From the NCBI RefSeq assembly GCF_003261575.2, contig NZ_CP036175.1, positions 1,736,001 through 1,800,000 on the forward strand: a stretch of DNA of 64,000 nt, read 5' to 3'. The stretch is from Klebsiella huaxiensis. GTDB taxonomy: Bacteria; Pseudomonadota; Gammaproteobacteria; Enterobacterales; Enterobacteriaceae. The notes under the pieces are model-generated. The model had not been told where the DNA came from, ran no database searches, and saw nothing but the letters and a program-made list of their open reading frames with translations. The translations under genes were made by a program, and so were the position numbers. Below, in pieces: positions 41,128-50,017 of the stretch. Each line of letters begins with the position of its first letter. The first letter of the stretch is position 1.

Positions 41128-42491
41128 CATTTAGCGACTGGCCCTGGCGTCACTGGCGGCATCTGCGAGGGGAGACGCAGGCGCTGCGTTTGAATGAGCA
41201 GCGGCTGAGCTGGCGAGCACTGTGCGTACAAATTGACGGGCTGGCGGCAGGGTTTCACGCCCAGGGCGTCAGCGAAGGCGATGGCGTCGTGCTGCGGAGC
41301 TATAACCAGCCCGATGCGTTGCTGGCATGGCTGGCGCTCCTGCAATGTGGCGCGCGCGTCCTGCCGCTGAACCCGCAACTGCCTGCCCCCCTGTTAGCAG
41401 AACTGCTGCCGTCGCTGGGTCTGAGTCATGCGTTGATACTGAACGGCGACGATCTGCCGCTAAAGCTCAATCTATTGGCTTTGCAGCCAGGGGCTGGCGA
41501 GCATGCGTTTGCCTGGCAAGAAGAACGTATCGCGTCCATGACCTTAACTTCAGGGTCGACGGGGCTGCCGAAAGCGGCAGTTCATACTTTTCGCGCCCAC
41601 CTCGCCAGTGCCGAAGGCGTGCTGGCGATGATCCCGCTTGCGCCGGAAGATGACTGGTTGCTGTCGCTGCCGTTGTTTCACGTTTCCGGCCAGGGCATTC
41701 TCTGGCGCTGGCTGCATGCGGGCGCTGTCCTGACGGTGCGTGACAAACAGCCGCTGGAGCAGGCATTGCAGGGCTGTACTCATGCCTCGCTGGTGCCGAC
41801 CCAGCTCTGGCGTCTACTTAACGGTGATGCTGAAGTGTCGTTAAAAGCGGTACTGCTGGGCGGCGCGGCTATCCCGGTTGCGCTCACCGAACAGGCCCGT
41901 CAGAACGGTATTCGCTGCTGGTGCGGCTATGGACTGACCGAGTTTGCTTCCACGGTATGCGCCAAAGAGGCCGACGGCCTGGCTGATGTCGGGCAGCCGC
42001 TGCCGGGACGCGAATTATGCATTGTTGATGGCGAAGTCTGGCTGCGGGCCGACAGCATGGCTGAAGGCTACTGGCGCGATGGGCAAATGGTTCCGCTGGT
42101 TAATGAGCACGGCTGGTTTGCCACTCGCGATCGCGGTAGGTTTGATAACGGCAAACTGACCATTTTCGGAAGAATGGATAATCTCTTTTTCAGCGGCGGG
42201 GAGGGCATTCAACCGGAAGAGGTGGAACGGGTCATTGGCGCTCATCCGCAGATTCAGCAGGTCTTTATTGTACCGCTTGATGATGTAGAGTTTGGCCAGC
42301 GGCCGGTGGCGGTGGTGGAGTGCAGCGAACACTGCGCCCCGGCAACCTTAGCAAGCTGGTGCGCTGATAAGCTGGCGCGTTTCCAGCAGCCGGTACGCTG
42401 GTTACCACTGCCCGAAACGCTAAAAACCGGCGGCATTAAAATTTCCCGCCGGGCGCTGCGTGACTGGGTAAACCAGCAGGCGAAACCGTAG
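41124..42491 (+). CDS. menE: o-succinylbenzoate-CoA ligase
   Basis: AMP-forming acyl-CoA ligase that activates o-succinylbenzoate for MenB. The 455 residues compare with 451 in E. coli. The ATP-binding P-loop is TLTSGSTGLPKAAV, further ANL-superfamily motifs are GYGLTEFAST and FATRDRGRFDNGKLTIFGR, and the C-terminal catalytic lysine lies in ETLKTGGIKISRRAL. It is the last gene of the menaquinone cluster here and is separated by one base from the convergent yjdF-like gene. Confidence 0.95.
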   Translation: MTFSDWPWRHWRHLRGETQALRLNEQRLSWRALCVQIDGLAAGFHAQGVSEGDGVVLRSYNQPDALLAWLALLQCGARVLPLNPQLPAPLLAELLPSLGLSHALILNGDDLPLKLNLLALQPGAGEHAFAWQEERIASMTLTSGSTGLPKAAVHTFRAHLASAEGVLAMIPLAPEDDWLLSLPLFHVSGQGILWRWLHAGAVLTVRDKQPLEQALQGCTHASLVPTQLWRLLNGDAEVSLKAVLLGGAAIPVALTEQARQNGIRCWCGYGLTEFASTVCAKEADGLADVGQPLPGRELCIVDGEVWLRADSMAEGYWRDGQMVPLVNEHGWFATRDRGRFDNGKLTIFGRMDNLFFSGGEGIQPEEVERVIGAHPQIQQVFIVPLDDVEFGQRPVAVVECSEHCAPATLASWCADKLARFQQPVRWLPLPETLKTGGIKISRRALRDWVNQQAKP

Positions 42492-42492
42492 T

Positions 42493-43116
42493 TCAGGAGC
42501 GCTGGACGTCGAGTAGCTGCTTTGTATGCCAGCGGCCCAGTAGCAAAACGGTAGTCAGTGCGCCAAGCAGGGCGCAGAACATATCCGATTGGGTATCCCA
42601 GGGATCGCCCTGGGTGCCAAGAAACTCATCCGCGCCTTGCCCCAGCGCCAGCGCTGCCCACCATTCAATCAGCTCATAGACGGCGCTGATCGCCAGCGCA
42701 ATACAGCAGACCACGAAGGCGAGCATTTTGCGTCCGTGAACGTAGCCGCCGCGCAGCAAAATCTCCCTCGCCGCCAGCGCCGGGACCAGTCCCTGGAAAA
42801 AGTGTCCCAGCTTGTCGTAGGGGTTACGGCTCAGGTCAAGCCAGGCCTGAACATCAAAACCAATAGGCACTTTGGCATAAGTGTACATCCCGCCAACCAT
42901 TAAAATAATGGCGTGGAAGAAGATCAGAATGTAGAGCAGCGGCGTTAGCGGATAGCGTGAGTGCGTCGCCAGCAGCAAAGGAACGAGGATGATAACCGGC
43001 GTAACTTCCATCAGCCAGGTGAGCTTATCTCCCGCGCTGATGCCGGTATAAATAAGAATCAGCAGAAGTGCCAGGGCCGCGAATTTGATTAACGAGCCGG
43101 AAACTGTGGTAGTCAT
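42493..43116 (-). CDS. yjdF: YjdF-family (DUF2238) inner-membrane protein
   Basis: Predicted integral membrane protein, about 207 residues, with six hydrophobic stretches. It contains the DUF2238 signatures NPYDKLGHFFQGLVPALAARE and YELIEWWAALALGQGADEFL, ending QGDPWDTQSDMFCALLGA. Function is unknown; aspartate, histidine and tryptophan residues in the motifs suggest a polar site in the membrane. I chose ATG 43116, giving MTTTVSGSL; a longer frame starts at 43173 with an unlikely N-terminus. The ribosome-binding site is weak. In E. coli yjdF is elsewhere in the chromosome, so its place next to menE is a local arrangement. It is divergent from the exported protein gene at 43315. Confidence 0.85.
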   Translation of the reverse strand: MTTTVSGSLIKFAALALLLILIYTGISAGDKLTWLMEVTPVIILVPLLLATHSRYPLTPLLYILIFFHAIILMVGGMYTYAKVPIGFDVQAWLDLSRNPYDKLGHFFQGLVPALAAREILLRGGYVHGRKMLAFVVCCIALAISAVYELIEWWAALALGQGADEFLGTQGDPWDTQSDMFCALLGALTTVLLLGRWHTKQLLDVQRS

Positions 43117-43314
43117 AATATATCGCCAGAAGTTTAAAGACGTTACTATCAGATGGATACCGGGAAAATACAATATTGAACGTTAGCGGCACGGTTCTCC
43201 TGAGTTGTCTTCCGGGAAGGGACACAGCTTTTAGCTCTGAACAAGGAACATGGTTATAGCCAGAACCGGTGTTACAAAAAGAGAGTTGTGACTAACTGAC
43301 AGGGACGCACGGTA

Positions 43315-44109
43315 ATGAAAAACAAGTTCCGTATTCTCGCCTTTTTCTGCGTTTTGCTGGCGCAGCCTTTCAACGCCTGGAGCGTTGACGACCCTTTTTC
43401 CGGCCATATTCGCGAGGACGATCATCACTGGCGCGGGCAGAAAATTTGGCCGCAGGTGATTTACCGTTTTGACGCCTGGCGTTATATCGTGCTCGACAGA
43501 GGTAAGCTGGGACGACACGGGCGGGCACCGCGCTATTGTTCGGGAGTGATGTGGTATCTGGATACGCAACGGGATATTGTCTCGCGGATTGGCGATCTAA
43601 AGCCAAACGAATGGACGACCCCAGAGACGGAGCGTTCAGGCAGCGTGCCTTACGGGCAGGTCGCACCGGCATCGTTTCGCTATTTCCACGCGGCGCAGCA
43701 GTATGTCGTGGTGCCCAGAACCGGCTTGCCGCAAAAAATGGCCGACGGGCAGTTCCATTTTCGCCTGTATGGTTTCAACGTTTCAGTCGACCACGGTAAA
43801 ACCTGGATGTTTACCCCTATTCGCCTGCCGCGATTAGCGGATGAACGCCCGCAGGAGGAGATGGCGATGACGGTGGTCAATAACCAGATCTATCTGCAGT
43901 TAAAAGAGGGGTATCTTGTCAGTTCAGACCTGTCTCGCGGCAGCAACTGGTCTTTTTACGATAATCAGCGCCAGAATAACTTGCTGCAGATCGATGAGTA
44001 TCCCGGATGGGATGCGATGCGCTGTAGCGCGACCGCCCAGCTCAGCGGGCAGGAACGGCGCGAGTGGGACGATGCGCGCGCCAGAGTGCTAACCGCGGTG
44101 AACCCGTAG
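43315..44109 (+). CDS. Exported protein of unknown function with an Asp-box motif
   Basis: I do not recognise this gene by name. The 264 residues begin with a clear Sec signal peptide (MKNKFRILAFFCVLLAQPF), cleaved near AWS/VDD, so the product should be periplasmic or exported. A single Asp-box motif, VSVDHGKTWMF, occurs near residue 158, as in bladed beta-propeller proteins; the strands around it (VYRFDAWRYIVLDR-like and MTVVNNQIYLQL) fit an all-beta fold. Two cysteines, in APRYCSGVM and AMRCSAT, could form a disulfide. Some exported type VI secretion immunity proteins (Tli3 type) look similar as I recall them, but no effector gene is next to it. It stands alone between yjdF and a REP cluster. 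Confidence 0.7.
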   Translation: MKNKFRILAFFCVLLAQPFNAWSVDDPFSGHIREDDHHWRGQKIWPQVIYRFDAWRYIVLDRGKLGRHGRAPRYCSGVMWYLDTQRDIVSRIGDLKPNEWTTPETERSGSVPYGQVAPASFRYFHAAQQYVVVPRTGLPQKMADGQFHFRLYGFNVSVDHGKTWMFTPIRLPRLADERPQEEMAMTVVNNQIYLQLKEGYLVSSDLSRGSNWSFYDNQRQNNLLQIDEYPGWDAMRCSATAQLSGQERREWDDARARVLTAVNP

Positions 44110-44252
44110 CCCCGGCCAGCAGCGCGGCCGGGGGGGGGAACGGAAGCCGCGATACACGCTGTTTCCCGGAGGCGATGCTGCGCATCTGTCCGGGCTACCA
44201 GACCGCAGACGTCACGGACCCGTAGCCCGGTCAGCGAAGCGCCACCGGGAAG
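44105..44252. repeat. REP cluster (BIME) between the exported-protein gene and tctA
   Basis: Three REP-like units in alternating orientation: 44105-44132 with GTAGCCCCGGCC...GGCCGGGG, 44162-44198 ending TGTCCGGGCTAC, and 44222-44252 beginning GTAGCCCGGTCAGCG. It lies between two converging genes, the usual place for BIMEs. The run of nine G at 44130-44138 is unusual and could be a slippage or sequencing-sensitive site. Confidence 0.8.
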
Positions 44253-44292
44253 ATAGTGGATGCTGCAATGGCGTGCCTCGAGGCGCATTCTG

Positions 44293-45813
44293 TCAGCTTC
44301 CCGGAAGATCTCCTTTCGTCATCAACTGGCGCTTGCGCCAGTACTTCGCTAGTGGCGGAACCACGATAACCAGTACCGCCAGCAACAGCAGCGTTTTAGT
44401 CACCCCGCTTTGCCACAGAATCGCCATGTTGCCGTTGCTAATCGACAGCGCACGGCGAAGGTTCTGCTCCAGCATTTCCCCTAATACGAAACCTAAAATC
44501 AGTGGTGACATTGGAAAGTGCATTTTGCGCAGGATGTAGCCGAGTATGCCCAATCCAACCATCAGCAGCAGGTCGAAGGTGGTGCTGTGTACGGCGTAGA
44601 CGCCAACCGCCGATACGGCGGCAATCGCCGGAACCAGAAACCACAGCGGAATGGTGAGCATGCGGGTAAAGAGGCCGATTAGCGGAATGTTCATAATCAG
44701 CAGCATCACGTTGGCGATCAGCAGCGCGGCGATCAGGCCCCAAACAATGTCCGGTTGCTCGGTAAACATCGCCGGTCCTGGGGTGATATTATATAAGGTC
44801 AGCGCGCCCATCATCACCGCAGTGGTCCCGGAACCAGGAACGCCGAGCGTGAGCATTGGAATAAACGATCCGCAGGCGGAGGCGTTATTCGCCGCTTCCG
44901 GTGCTGCCACGCCGCGAATATCGCCCTTGCCGAACGTATCGCTGTTGCCGCTGAGCTTTTTCTCGGTCATATAGGTGATGGCGCTGGCAATGGTTGCCCC
45001 CGCGCCCGGCAGGATCCCGACAAAGAAACCGACAACCGATGAGCGCAGCGTTGCCCCCATGCATTGACCCGCTTCTTTAGCGTTAAACAGCATGCGTCCG
45101 GTTTTCCGGACCAGTTTCTGCCCGCCGCTGGTGCTCTCCAGCATCAGCAAGATTTCCGAGACCGAAAAAAGACCAATCACTACCACGATAAACTGCACGC
45201 CATCGGAAAGATGAACGCTGTCGAAGGTGAAGCGGTAGACGCCAGTGTTGGCATCAACGCCCACCGTCGCCAGCCCTAAACCGATTAACGCGGCGAGGAA
45301 CGACTTCAGCGGATTCTGCGCCATCATGCTGCCGAGGCAGGCGATGGCAAAAACCATCAGCGCGAAATATTCAGCCGGGCCGAACGCCAGCGACCACTGG
45401 GCCAACAGCGGGGCAAATAAAATCATACCGATGGTAGCAATCATTGATCCGACAAAGGAGCTAACGGCAGAGATAGATAGCGCCACGCCGCCGCGCCCCT
45501 GCTGCGCCATGGGATAACCGTCGATGGCGGTCATAATGGCGGCGGCATCGCCGGGCACGTTAAGCAGAATCGATGAAATGCGTCCGCCATATTCACAGCC
45601 AATATAGACCGTCGCTAGCAGAATAAGCGCCGACTCCGCAGGCAGGTGCAGGGCAAAAGCCAGCGGCAGTAAAATCGCTACGCCGTTAATTGGCCCCAGG
45701 CCCGGCAGCAGGCCGACAATGGTGCCCACAAAGCAGCCGATCAGCGCAATCATCAGGTTGCCTGGCGTCATGGCGACGGCAAAGCCCTGCGACAGATAAA
45801 TCCAGATATCCAT
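44293..45813 (-). CDS. tctA: Tripartite tricarboxylate transporter, large membrane subunit
   Basis: Large membrane component of the TTT family citrate/tricarboxylate uptake system. The 506 residues are almost wholly hydrophobic, about 12 segments. Family motifs are GTIVGLLPGLGPINGVAILL near the N-terminus (residues ~30-50), VNAD-like repeat GFFVGILPGAGATIAS in the second half, and GCEYGGRISSILLNVPGD. Length agrees with Salmonella TctA. It is the last gene of tctCBA, 11 bases after tctB. The substrate, citrate or another tricarboxylate, is inferred from the neighbouring tctDE. Confidence 0.94.
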   Translation of the reverse strand: MDIWIYLSQGFAVAMTPGNLMIALIGCFVGTIVGLLPGLGPINGVAILLPLAFALHLPAESALILLATVYIGCEYGGRISSILLNVPGDAAAIMTAIDGYPMAQQGRGGVALSISAVSSFVGSMIATIGMILFAPLLAQWSLAFGPAEYFALMVFAIACLGSMMAQNPLKSFLAALIGLGLATVGVDANTGVYRFTFDSVHLSDGVQFIVVVIGLFSVSEILLMLESTSGGQKLVRKTGRMLFNAKEAGQCMGATLRSSVVGFFVGILPGAGATIASAITYMTEKKLSGNSDTFGKGDIRGVAAPEAANNASACGSFIPMLTLGVPGSGTTAVMMGALTLYNITPGPAMFTEQPDIVWGLIAALLIANVMLLIMNIPLIGLFTRMLTIPLWFLVPAIAAVSAVGVYAVHSTTFDLLLMVGLGILGYILRKMHFPMSPLILGFVLGEMLEQNLRRALSISNGNMAILWQSGVTKTLLLLAVLVIVVPPLAKYWRKRQLMTKGDLPGS

Positions 45814-45824
45814 AAATTTCTCCG

Positions 45825-46256
45825 TTAACTCAACCAGACGCCGAGCGGCAGGGTGACATCAAGCAGGGCGTCAAAGACGTACCACAGCGTGATGCCCATG
45901 ATGATGCCAGCAACGCCGGCCGCGGGCAGGGTCGCGCCAAACAGCAGGCCGAAAACGGCGGTCAGCAGCGCGGTTGACAGGGGGAACCCCAGCCACTCAA
46001 AGCCCCACGCATACACCACCAGTGCCACCACCATCGTCAATAGACGTTGTAAAACCAGACGCCCCGGCCATGTGATGACATCGGGCCGACGCAGGAGCAG
46101 CAGCACAGAACACAGCAGCATCAGGCCGATAATACCCACCGGGAAAGGGCGGGGGCCGACGGGTTCATAGGCGTACTCGCTGTGAATTTGCCAGGCGATA
46201 AACATTCCGCCCACGCAGAGCAGCAGCCATACTCCGGCAAAAATACGATCGCTCAT
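45825..46256 (-). CDS. tctB: Tripartite tricarboxylate transporter, small membrane subunit
   Basis: Small membrane subunit of the TTT transporter, with four hydrophobic segments. From ATG 46256 it is 143 residues and begins MSDRIFAGVWLLLCVGG; an earlier in-frame ATG (46268) is possible, but GGAGG lies five bases before the later one. The PRPFPVGIIGLMLL segment is a typical DUF1468/TctB feature. It sits between tctC and tctA, whose starts and stops are within about 16 bases, a compact operon. Confidence 0.92.
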   Translation of the reverse strand: MSDRIFAGVWLLLCVGGMFIAWQIHSEYAYEPVGPRPFPVGIIGLMLLCSVLLLLRRPDVITWPGRLVLQRLLTMVVALVVYAWGFEWLGFPLSTALLTAVFGLLFGATLPAAGVAGIIMGITLWYVFDALLDVTLPLGVWLS

Positions 46257-46271
46257 CGCAACCTCCATTGA

Positions 46272-47252
46272 TTATTTGGCCAGGCCAAAGGCTTTCGCCT
46301 GTTGGCGATAGTCTTCCACCTGTTTTTTGACGTAAGCGCCGAGCTCCTTGCCATTCACGTTGAACTCAAACAGGCCCCGGAGTTCGCGCTGCTTTTTAAA
46401 CGCATCGGTCTGCTGCAATTTGCTGAACTCGTCCACCCACCACTGATAGTCGGCATCGCTGACTTTCGGGCCAACGAAGAAGCCGCGAATAATTGGCCAG
46501 ACCAGATCGTAACCTTGCTCTTTGGCAGTGGGTACGTTGGCGAGCGCGCCTGGCAATCTTTCGCTGGAGAAGACCGCCAGCACGCGAATTTTATTGCCCT
46601 GGAGATAAGGCACCATTTCACTCAGATCGCCGGAGACCGCCTGCACATGATTGCCGAGCAGCGCGGTGACCGGCTCGCCGCCGCCTTCAAACGCCACGTA
46701 GCGCATGTTGTGTGGGTCGACGTTGGCTTTTTGCGCCAGCAGCGCCGCTTTCATCCAGTCCTGGCTGCCGATGGACGCGCCAGCACCGATGACAATGCTG
46801 GCGGGATTTTTTTCCATCGCCGCCATAAACGATGCCAGGTCTTTCCACGGGGAGTCAGTGCGCACGGCGATCATGCCGTAATCGGTGCCGACGCTGGCCA
46901 GCCAGCGGACATCATCGACGCCATAGCGACCAAACTTTCCCTGTGCCAGGTTGAGCAACGAGCCGCCGGAGAAGGCGACCACGGTACCAGGCTCGCCAGG
47001 GCGCTGGGCAACAATGGCGTTGTAGGCCACCGCGCCGACGCCGCCGGGCATATAAGTGACGCGCATTGGTTTTTGGATAGCGCCAGTTTCCATCAGACTG
47101 ACCTGAATCAGCTTGCAGGTGAGATCGAAGCCGCCGCCGGGCTTGGCTGGGGCAATGCATTCGGTTCGGGATGGGACCTCAGCGGCCCAAGCAGAGGCGG
47201 TACAAAGGCATAATGCGATGGCACTAACGTGGCGAAGGAATGGGATATTCAT
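46272..47252 (-). CDS. tctC: Tricarboxylate-binding periplasmic protein
   Basis: Periplasmic solute-binding protein of the TTT family that captures tricarboxylates and hands them to TctAB. The 326 residues start with a signal peptide ending SAWA/AEV. Family segments are ECIAPAKPGGGFDLTCKL, with the ligand-contacting glycine-rich loop, MRVTYMPGGVGAVAYNAIVA and YLQGNKIRVLAVFSSERL. AGGAAG precedes the ATG. It is the first gene of tctCBA, divergent from tctD; the 134 bases between contain both promoters and probably TctD sites. Confidence 0.94.
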   Translation of the reverse strand: MNIPFLRHVSAIALCLCTASAWAAEVPSRTECIAPAKPGGGFDLTCKLIQVSLMETGAIQKPMRVTYMPGGVGAVAYNAIVAQRPGEPGTVVAFSGGSLLNLAQGKFGRYGVDDVRWLASVGTDYGMIAVRTDSPWKDLASFMAAMEKNPASIVIGAGASIGSQDWMKAALLAQKANVDPHNMRYVAFEGGGEPVTALLGNHVQAVSGDLSEMVPYLQGNKIRVLAVFSSERLPGALANVPTAKEQGYDLVWPIIRGFFVGPKVSDADYQWWVDEFSKLQQTDAFKKQRELRGLFEFNVNGKELGAYVKKQVEDYRQQAKAFGLAK

Positions 47253-47386
47253 AGGCTTCCTCAGTCAGATACAGAGACGTTTTTTTTGATTATGTGAACC
47301 GACATGTAGTTATTCAGTTGCGTGATTGTTAAAACAACTACCTTTCATTTCCCTTTCAATGCGCCAGCAACTTTACAGGATGTGAT

Positions 47387-48061
47387 ATGCGTCTCTTATT
47401 GGCTGAAGATAACCGTGAGCTGGCTCACTGGCTGGAAAAAGCGCTGGTACAGAGTGGATTTGCCGTGGACTGCGTACTTGACGGACGGGCGGCTGACCAT
47501 CTGCTGCAAAGCGAAAAATATGCGCTGGCGGTGCTGGATATTGGTATGCCGGGGTTCGATGGGCTGGAAGTGGTGCAGCGTCTGCGAAAACGTGGACAGA
47601 CGCTTCCCGTTTTGCTGCTGACCGCCCGCAGCGCGGTGGCGGATCGGGTAAAAGGACTGAACGTGGGAGCCGATGACTATTTGCCGAAACCTTTTGAGCT
47701 TGAAGAACTGGATGCCAGGCTGCGGGCGCTGCTGCGGCGTAGCGAGGGGCAAGTGCACGAGATCCAGCAGATCGGCGAACTGGAATATCGTGATGAAGGC
47801 TATTTTTTGCTGCGTGGGCAGATGCTGTCGCTGACCCCGCGTGAACTGGCTTTGCTGACGGTGCTGATGTTTCGCCGCACGCGCCCGGTATCACGCCAGC
47901 AGCTTTTCGAGCAGGTTTTCAGCCTGAGCGACGACGTTAGCCCGGAAAGTATCGAGTTGTATATTCATCGTTTACGGAAAAAGCTTCAGGAGAGCAACGT
48001 GCGGATCACAACGCTGCGTGGTCTGGGTTACGTACTGGAGCTTGCTGATGAGGTGGGGTAA
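47387..48061 (+). CDS. tctD: Response regulator of the tricarboxylate transport system
   Basis: OmpR/PhoB-type response regulator, expected to activate tctCBA in response to tricarboxylates. The receiver domain has the acidic pocket in LLAEDNRE, the phospho-acceptor D51 in LAVLDIGMPG, T/S in LLLTARSA and the lysine in DDYLPKPFEL. The winged-helix DNA-binding domain ends RITTLRGLGYVLELADEVG. The 224-residue length is that of Salmonella TctD. The 3' end overlaps tctE by 14 bases. Confidence 0.95.
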   Translation: MRLLLAEDNRELAHWLEKALVQSGFAVDCVLDGRAADHLLQSEKYALAVLDIGMPGFDGLEVVQRLRKRGQTLPVLLLTARSAVADRVKGLNVGADDYLPKPFELEELDARLRALLRRSEGQVHEIQQIGELEYRDEGYFLLRGQMLSLTPRELALLTVLMFRRTRPVSRQQLFEQVFSLSDDVSPESIELYIHRLRKKLQESNVRITTLRGLGYVLELADEVG

Positions 48062-49463
48062 ACCGCAATCGTTATTTGCTCAACTGCTGCTGTTTCTCGG
48101 CCTGCCGCTGGTTTTACTGTGGGGGCTTTCGGCCTTCAATAGCTACGTCAGTGCGCTACAGGCGGCGACGCAGGCGTACGATCGTACGCTGCTCTCATCT
48201 GCGCGAACCGTAGCTGAACGCCTGGTGGTGCGCCACGGTAAGCTTGAGGTGAATGTGCCGTGGGTGGTGCTGGATAGCTTTGAACTGAATATGAACGATC
48301 GGCTGTATTATAAGGTTCTTGACCCTGAGGGGCAGGTGATTTCCGGGTTTGATGATCTTCCGGCGATGCCGCCATCGACCTCTCGCACCGCTCTCTATCC
48401 CGCGCTGGCGTGGTTTTATCATACCGAGTATCGCGGGCAGGCCATTCGCGTAGCGCGTCTGCTACAGCCGGTTAATGAGGCGGGAATTGTCGGGATGGCG
48501 GAAATCTATATCGCTGAAACGCTGCAATCACGGCGTTGGCTGGCGGGACAGCTTCTATTCTCGTCGTGGATATCGCAGGGGCTGTTGGTGCTATTGACCT
48601 TGCTGCTCACCGGTTGGCTGCTGCGCCGCGTTCTGCGGCCAATGCGTCGGCTTTCGGCGCTGATGGTGCGCCGCGAACCCGGTCTGCTGACGCCGTTACC
48701 GGAGCTGCTGCCGTGGTCGGAAACCCGTTTGCTAATTGTCGCTTTTAATCGCTATATCGACCGTCTCCGGGTGATGATTGCCCGCCAGGAGCGCTTTAGC
48801 GCCGACGCTTCTCATCAACTTAAAACCCCGCTGGCGGTGCTGAAAACCCAGGCGTCGGTGGCGCTGGGCAGTGATGATCCTAAACTTTGGCGGGAGAGCC
48901 TGACGGCGATGAGTAACACTCTGGACGGTACGATTCTATTAACAGAGCGCTTGTTGCAACTGGCGACCATCAAAAGTAAAGAGCAGGGGGAACATGCCTT
49001 CCCGTCGGTCGATCTTCATGAGATTGTTCAGAACAGCTGTTTTTCCCGACTTGTGCAGGCGCGGAGTAAAGCTATCGATCTTGGTTATGAGGGCGAACCA
49101 TCGGCGGTGATGATAGCCGGAGATTACGTGCTGTTGAGCGAGCTGTGTGCGAATCTGCTGGATAACGCAATTCGCTATACGCCTCCGGGAGGGACAGTCA
49201 CGCTAAGCCTGCATTACGATGGGAACGTGGTACTGCTGGACGTTGAGGATAGCGGGCCGGGGATTGACAATACGCAGATTCAGCAGGCGCTGATGCCGTT
49301 TCATCGCCTGGAAAACGTCGGTGATAACCCCGGCGTGGGGCTTGGACTCGCGCTAGTCAGCGATATTGCGCGCCTGCACCGCAGCCATCCGCAGCTGCTG
49401 CGCAGCGAAACGTTGGGCGGGCTGAAGGTCAGGCTGCGCTTCTTGAGCATTCGTTTAGAGTAA
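48048..49463 (+). CDS. tctE: Sensor histidine kinase of the tricarboxylate transport system
   Basis: Membrane sensor kinase partner of TctD. The 471 residues have two membrane segments (about 10-32 and 168-192) around a periplasmic sensor domain, then a HAMP-like stretch and the H-box with phospho-acceptor H256 in SADASHQLKTPLAVLK. The ATPase domain has the N-box NLLDNAIRYTPPGG and G motifs DVEDSGPGID and GVGLGLALVSDIARLH. I chose ATG 48048, overlapping tctD and matching the family; a frame from 48018 is longer. The stop overlaps the convergent nudI by nine bases. Confidence 0.94.
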   Translation: MRWGKPQSLFAQLLLFLGLPLVLLWGLSAFNSYVSALQAATQAYDRTLLSSARTVAERLVVRHGKLEVNVPWVVLDSFELNMNDRLYYKVLDPEGQVISGFDDLPAMPPSTSRTALYPALAWFYHTEYRGQAIRVARLLQPVNEAGIVGMAEIYIAETLQSRRWLAGQLLFSSWISQGLLVLLTLLLTGWLLRRVLRPMRRLSALMVRREPGLLTPLPELLPWSETRLLIVAFNRYIDRLRVMIARQERFSADASHQLKTPLAVLKTQASVALGSDDPKLWRESLTAMSNTLDGTILLTERLLQLATIKSKEQGEHAFPSVDLHEIVQNSCFSRLVQARSKAIDLGYEGEPSAVMIAGDYVLLSELCANLLDNAIRYTPPGGTVTLSLHYDGNVVLLDVEDSGPGIDNTQIQQALMPFHRLENVGDNPGVGLGLALVSDIARLHRSHPQLLRSETLGGLKVRLRFLSIRLE

Positions 49464-49880
49464 GCCTTTCAGACTCAGCGTCTTACGGGTCGCTACGTTC
49501 AAATCATAATGGGGAAGATCTTCCGGCTTCACCCACGCATAATCCTGAAACTCTTCGTTGATCGTCACTTCGCGGTTGGCGCTAACGCAATCGAAAATCA
49601 GGTAGATCATATAAATTTCTTCCAGGCGGCCATCAGCATAGGTTTTAACCCGGATATCGTCGCTAAAGGTCCATGGCGTAATTTTGGTTAGCTGTAGTTT
49701 TTCGCCCAGCTCTTCGCGAACCTCTCGTCGCAGAGCCTCTTCGATACGTTCGCCAGGTTCCACGCCGCCGCCGGAGAGCGCCCACTGGCCGGGAAATACG
49801 CCGCGGTCGTCAGCCATTTTGCACAGCAGGTAGTGACCTTCATTTTGAATAAGCGGGCAGACGATAGTCCTTTGACGCAT
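49455..49880 (-). CDS. nudI: Nucleoside triphosphatase NudI
   Basis: Nudix hydrolase; E. coli NudI prefers pyrimidine deoxynucleoside triphosphates such as dUTP. The 141 residues equal the E. coli length. The Nudix box is complete in two parts: GGGVEPGERIEEALRREV followed by REELGE, with the metal-binding glutamates. The rest, including FPGQWALSGG and VNEEFQDYAWV-like INEEFQDYAWV, is nearly identical to E. coli. It converges on tctE with a short 3' overlap and appears to be a single-gene unit. Confidence 0.96.
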   Translation of the reverse strand: MRQRTIVCPLIQNEGHYLLCKMADDRGVFPGQWALSGGGVEPGERIEEALRREVREELGEKLQLTKITPWTFSDDIRVKTYADGRLEEIYMIYLIFDCVSANREVTINEEFQDYAWVKPEDLPHYDLNVATRKTLSLKGLL

Positions 49881-50017
49881 GGTTTTTCCTTAATGATGAC
49901 GTGGGTAAACATTGAGATAGCCCAGTTTGCGAGTCGACTCGGCAAACAGCAAGCGAAAACGCGCGGCGGAAGCGAGAGGTGATAGGGTGGCCGCAAGTTT
50001 ATTGATCAGAGGCCATC

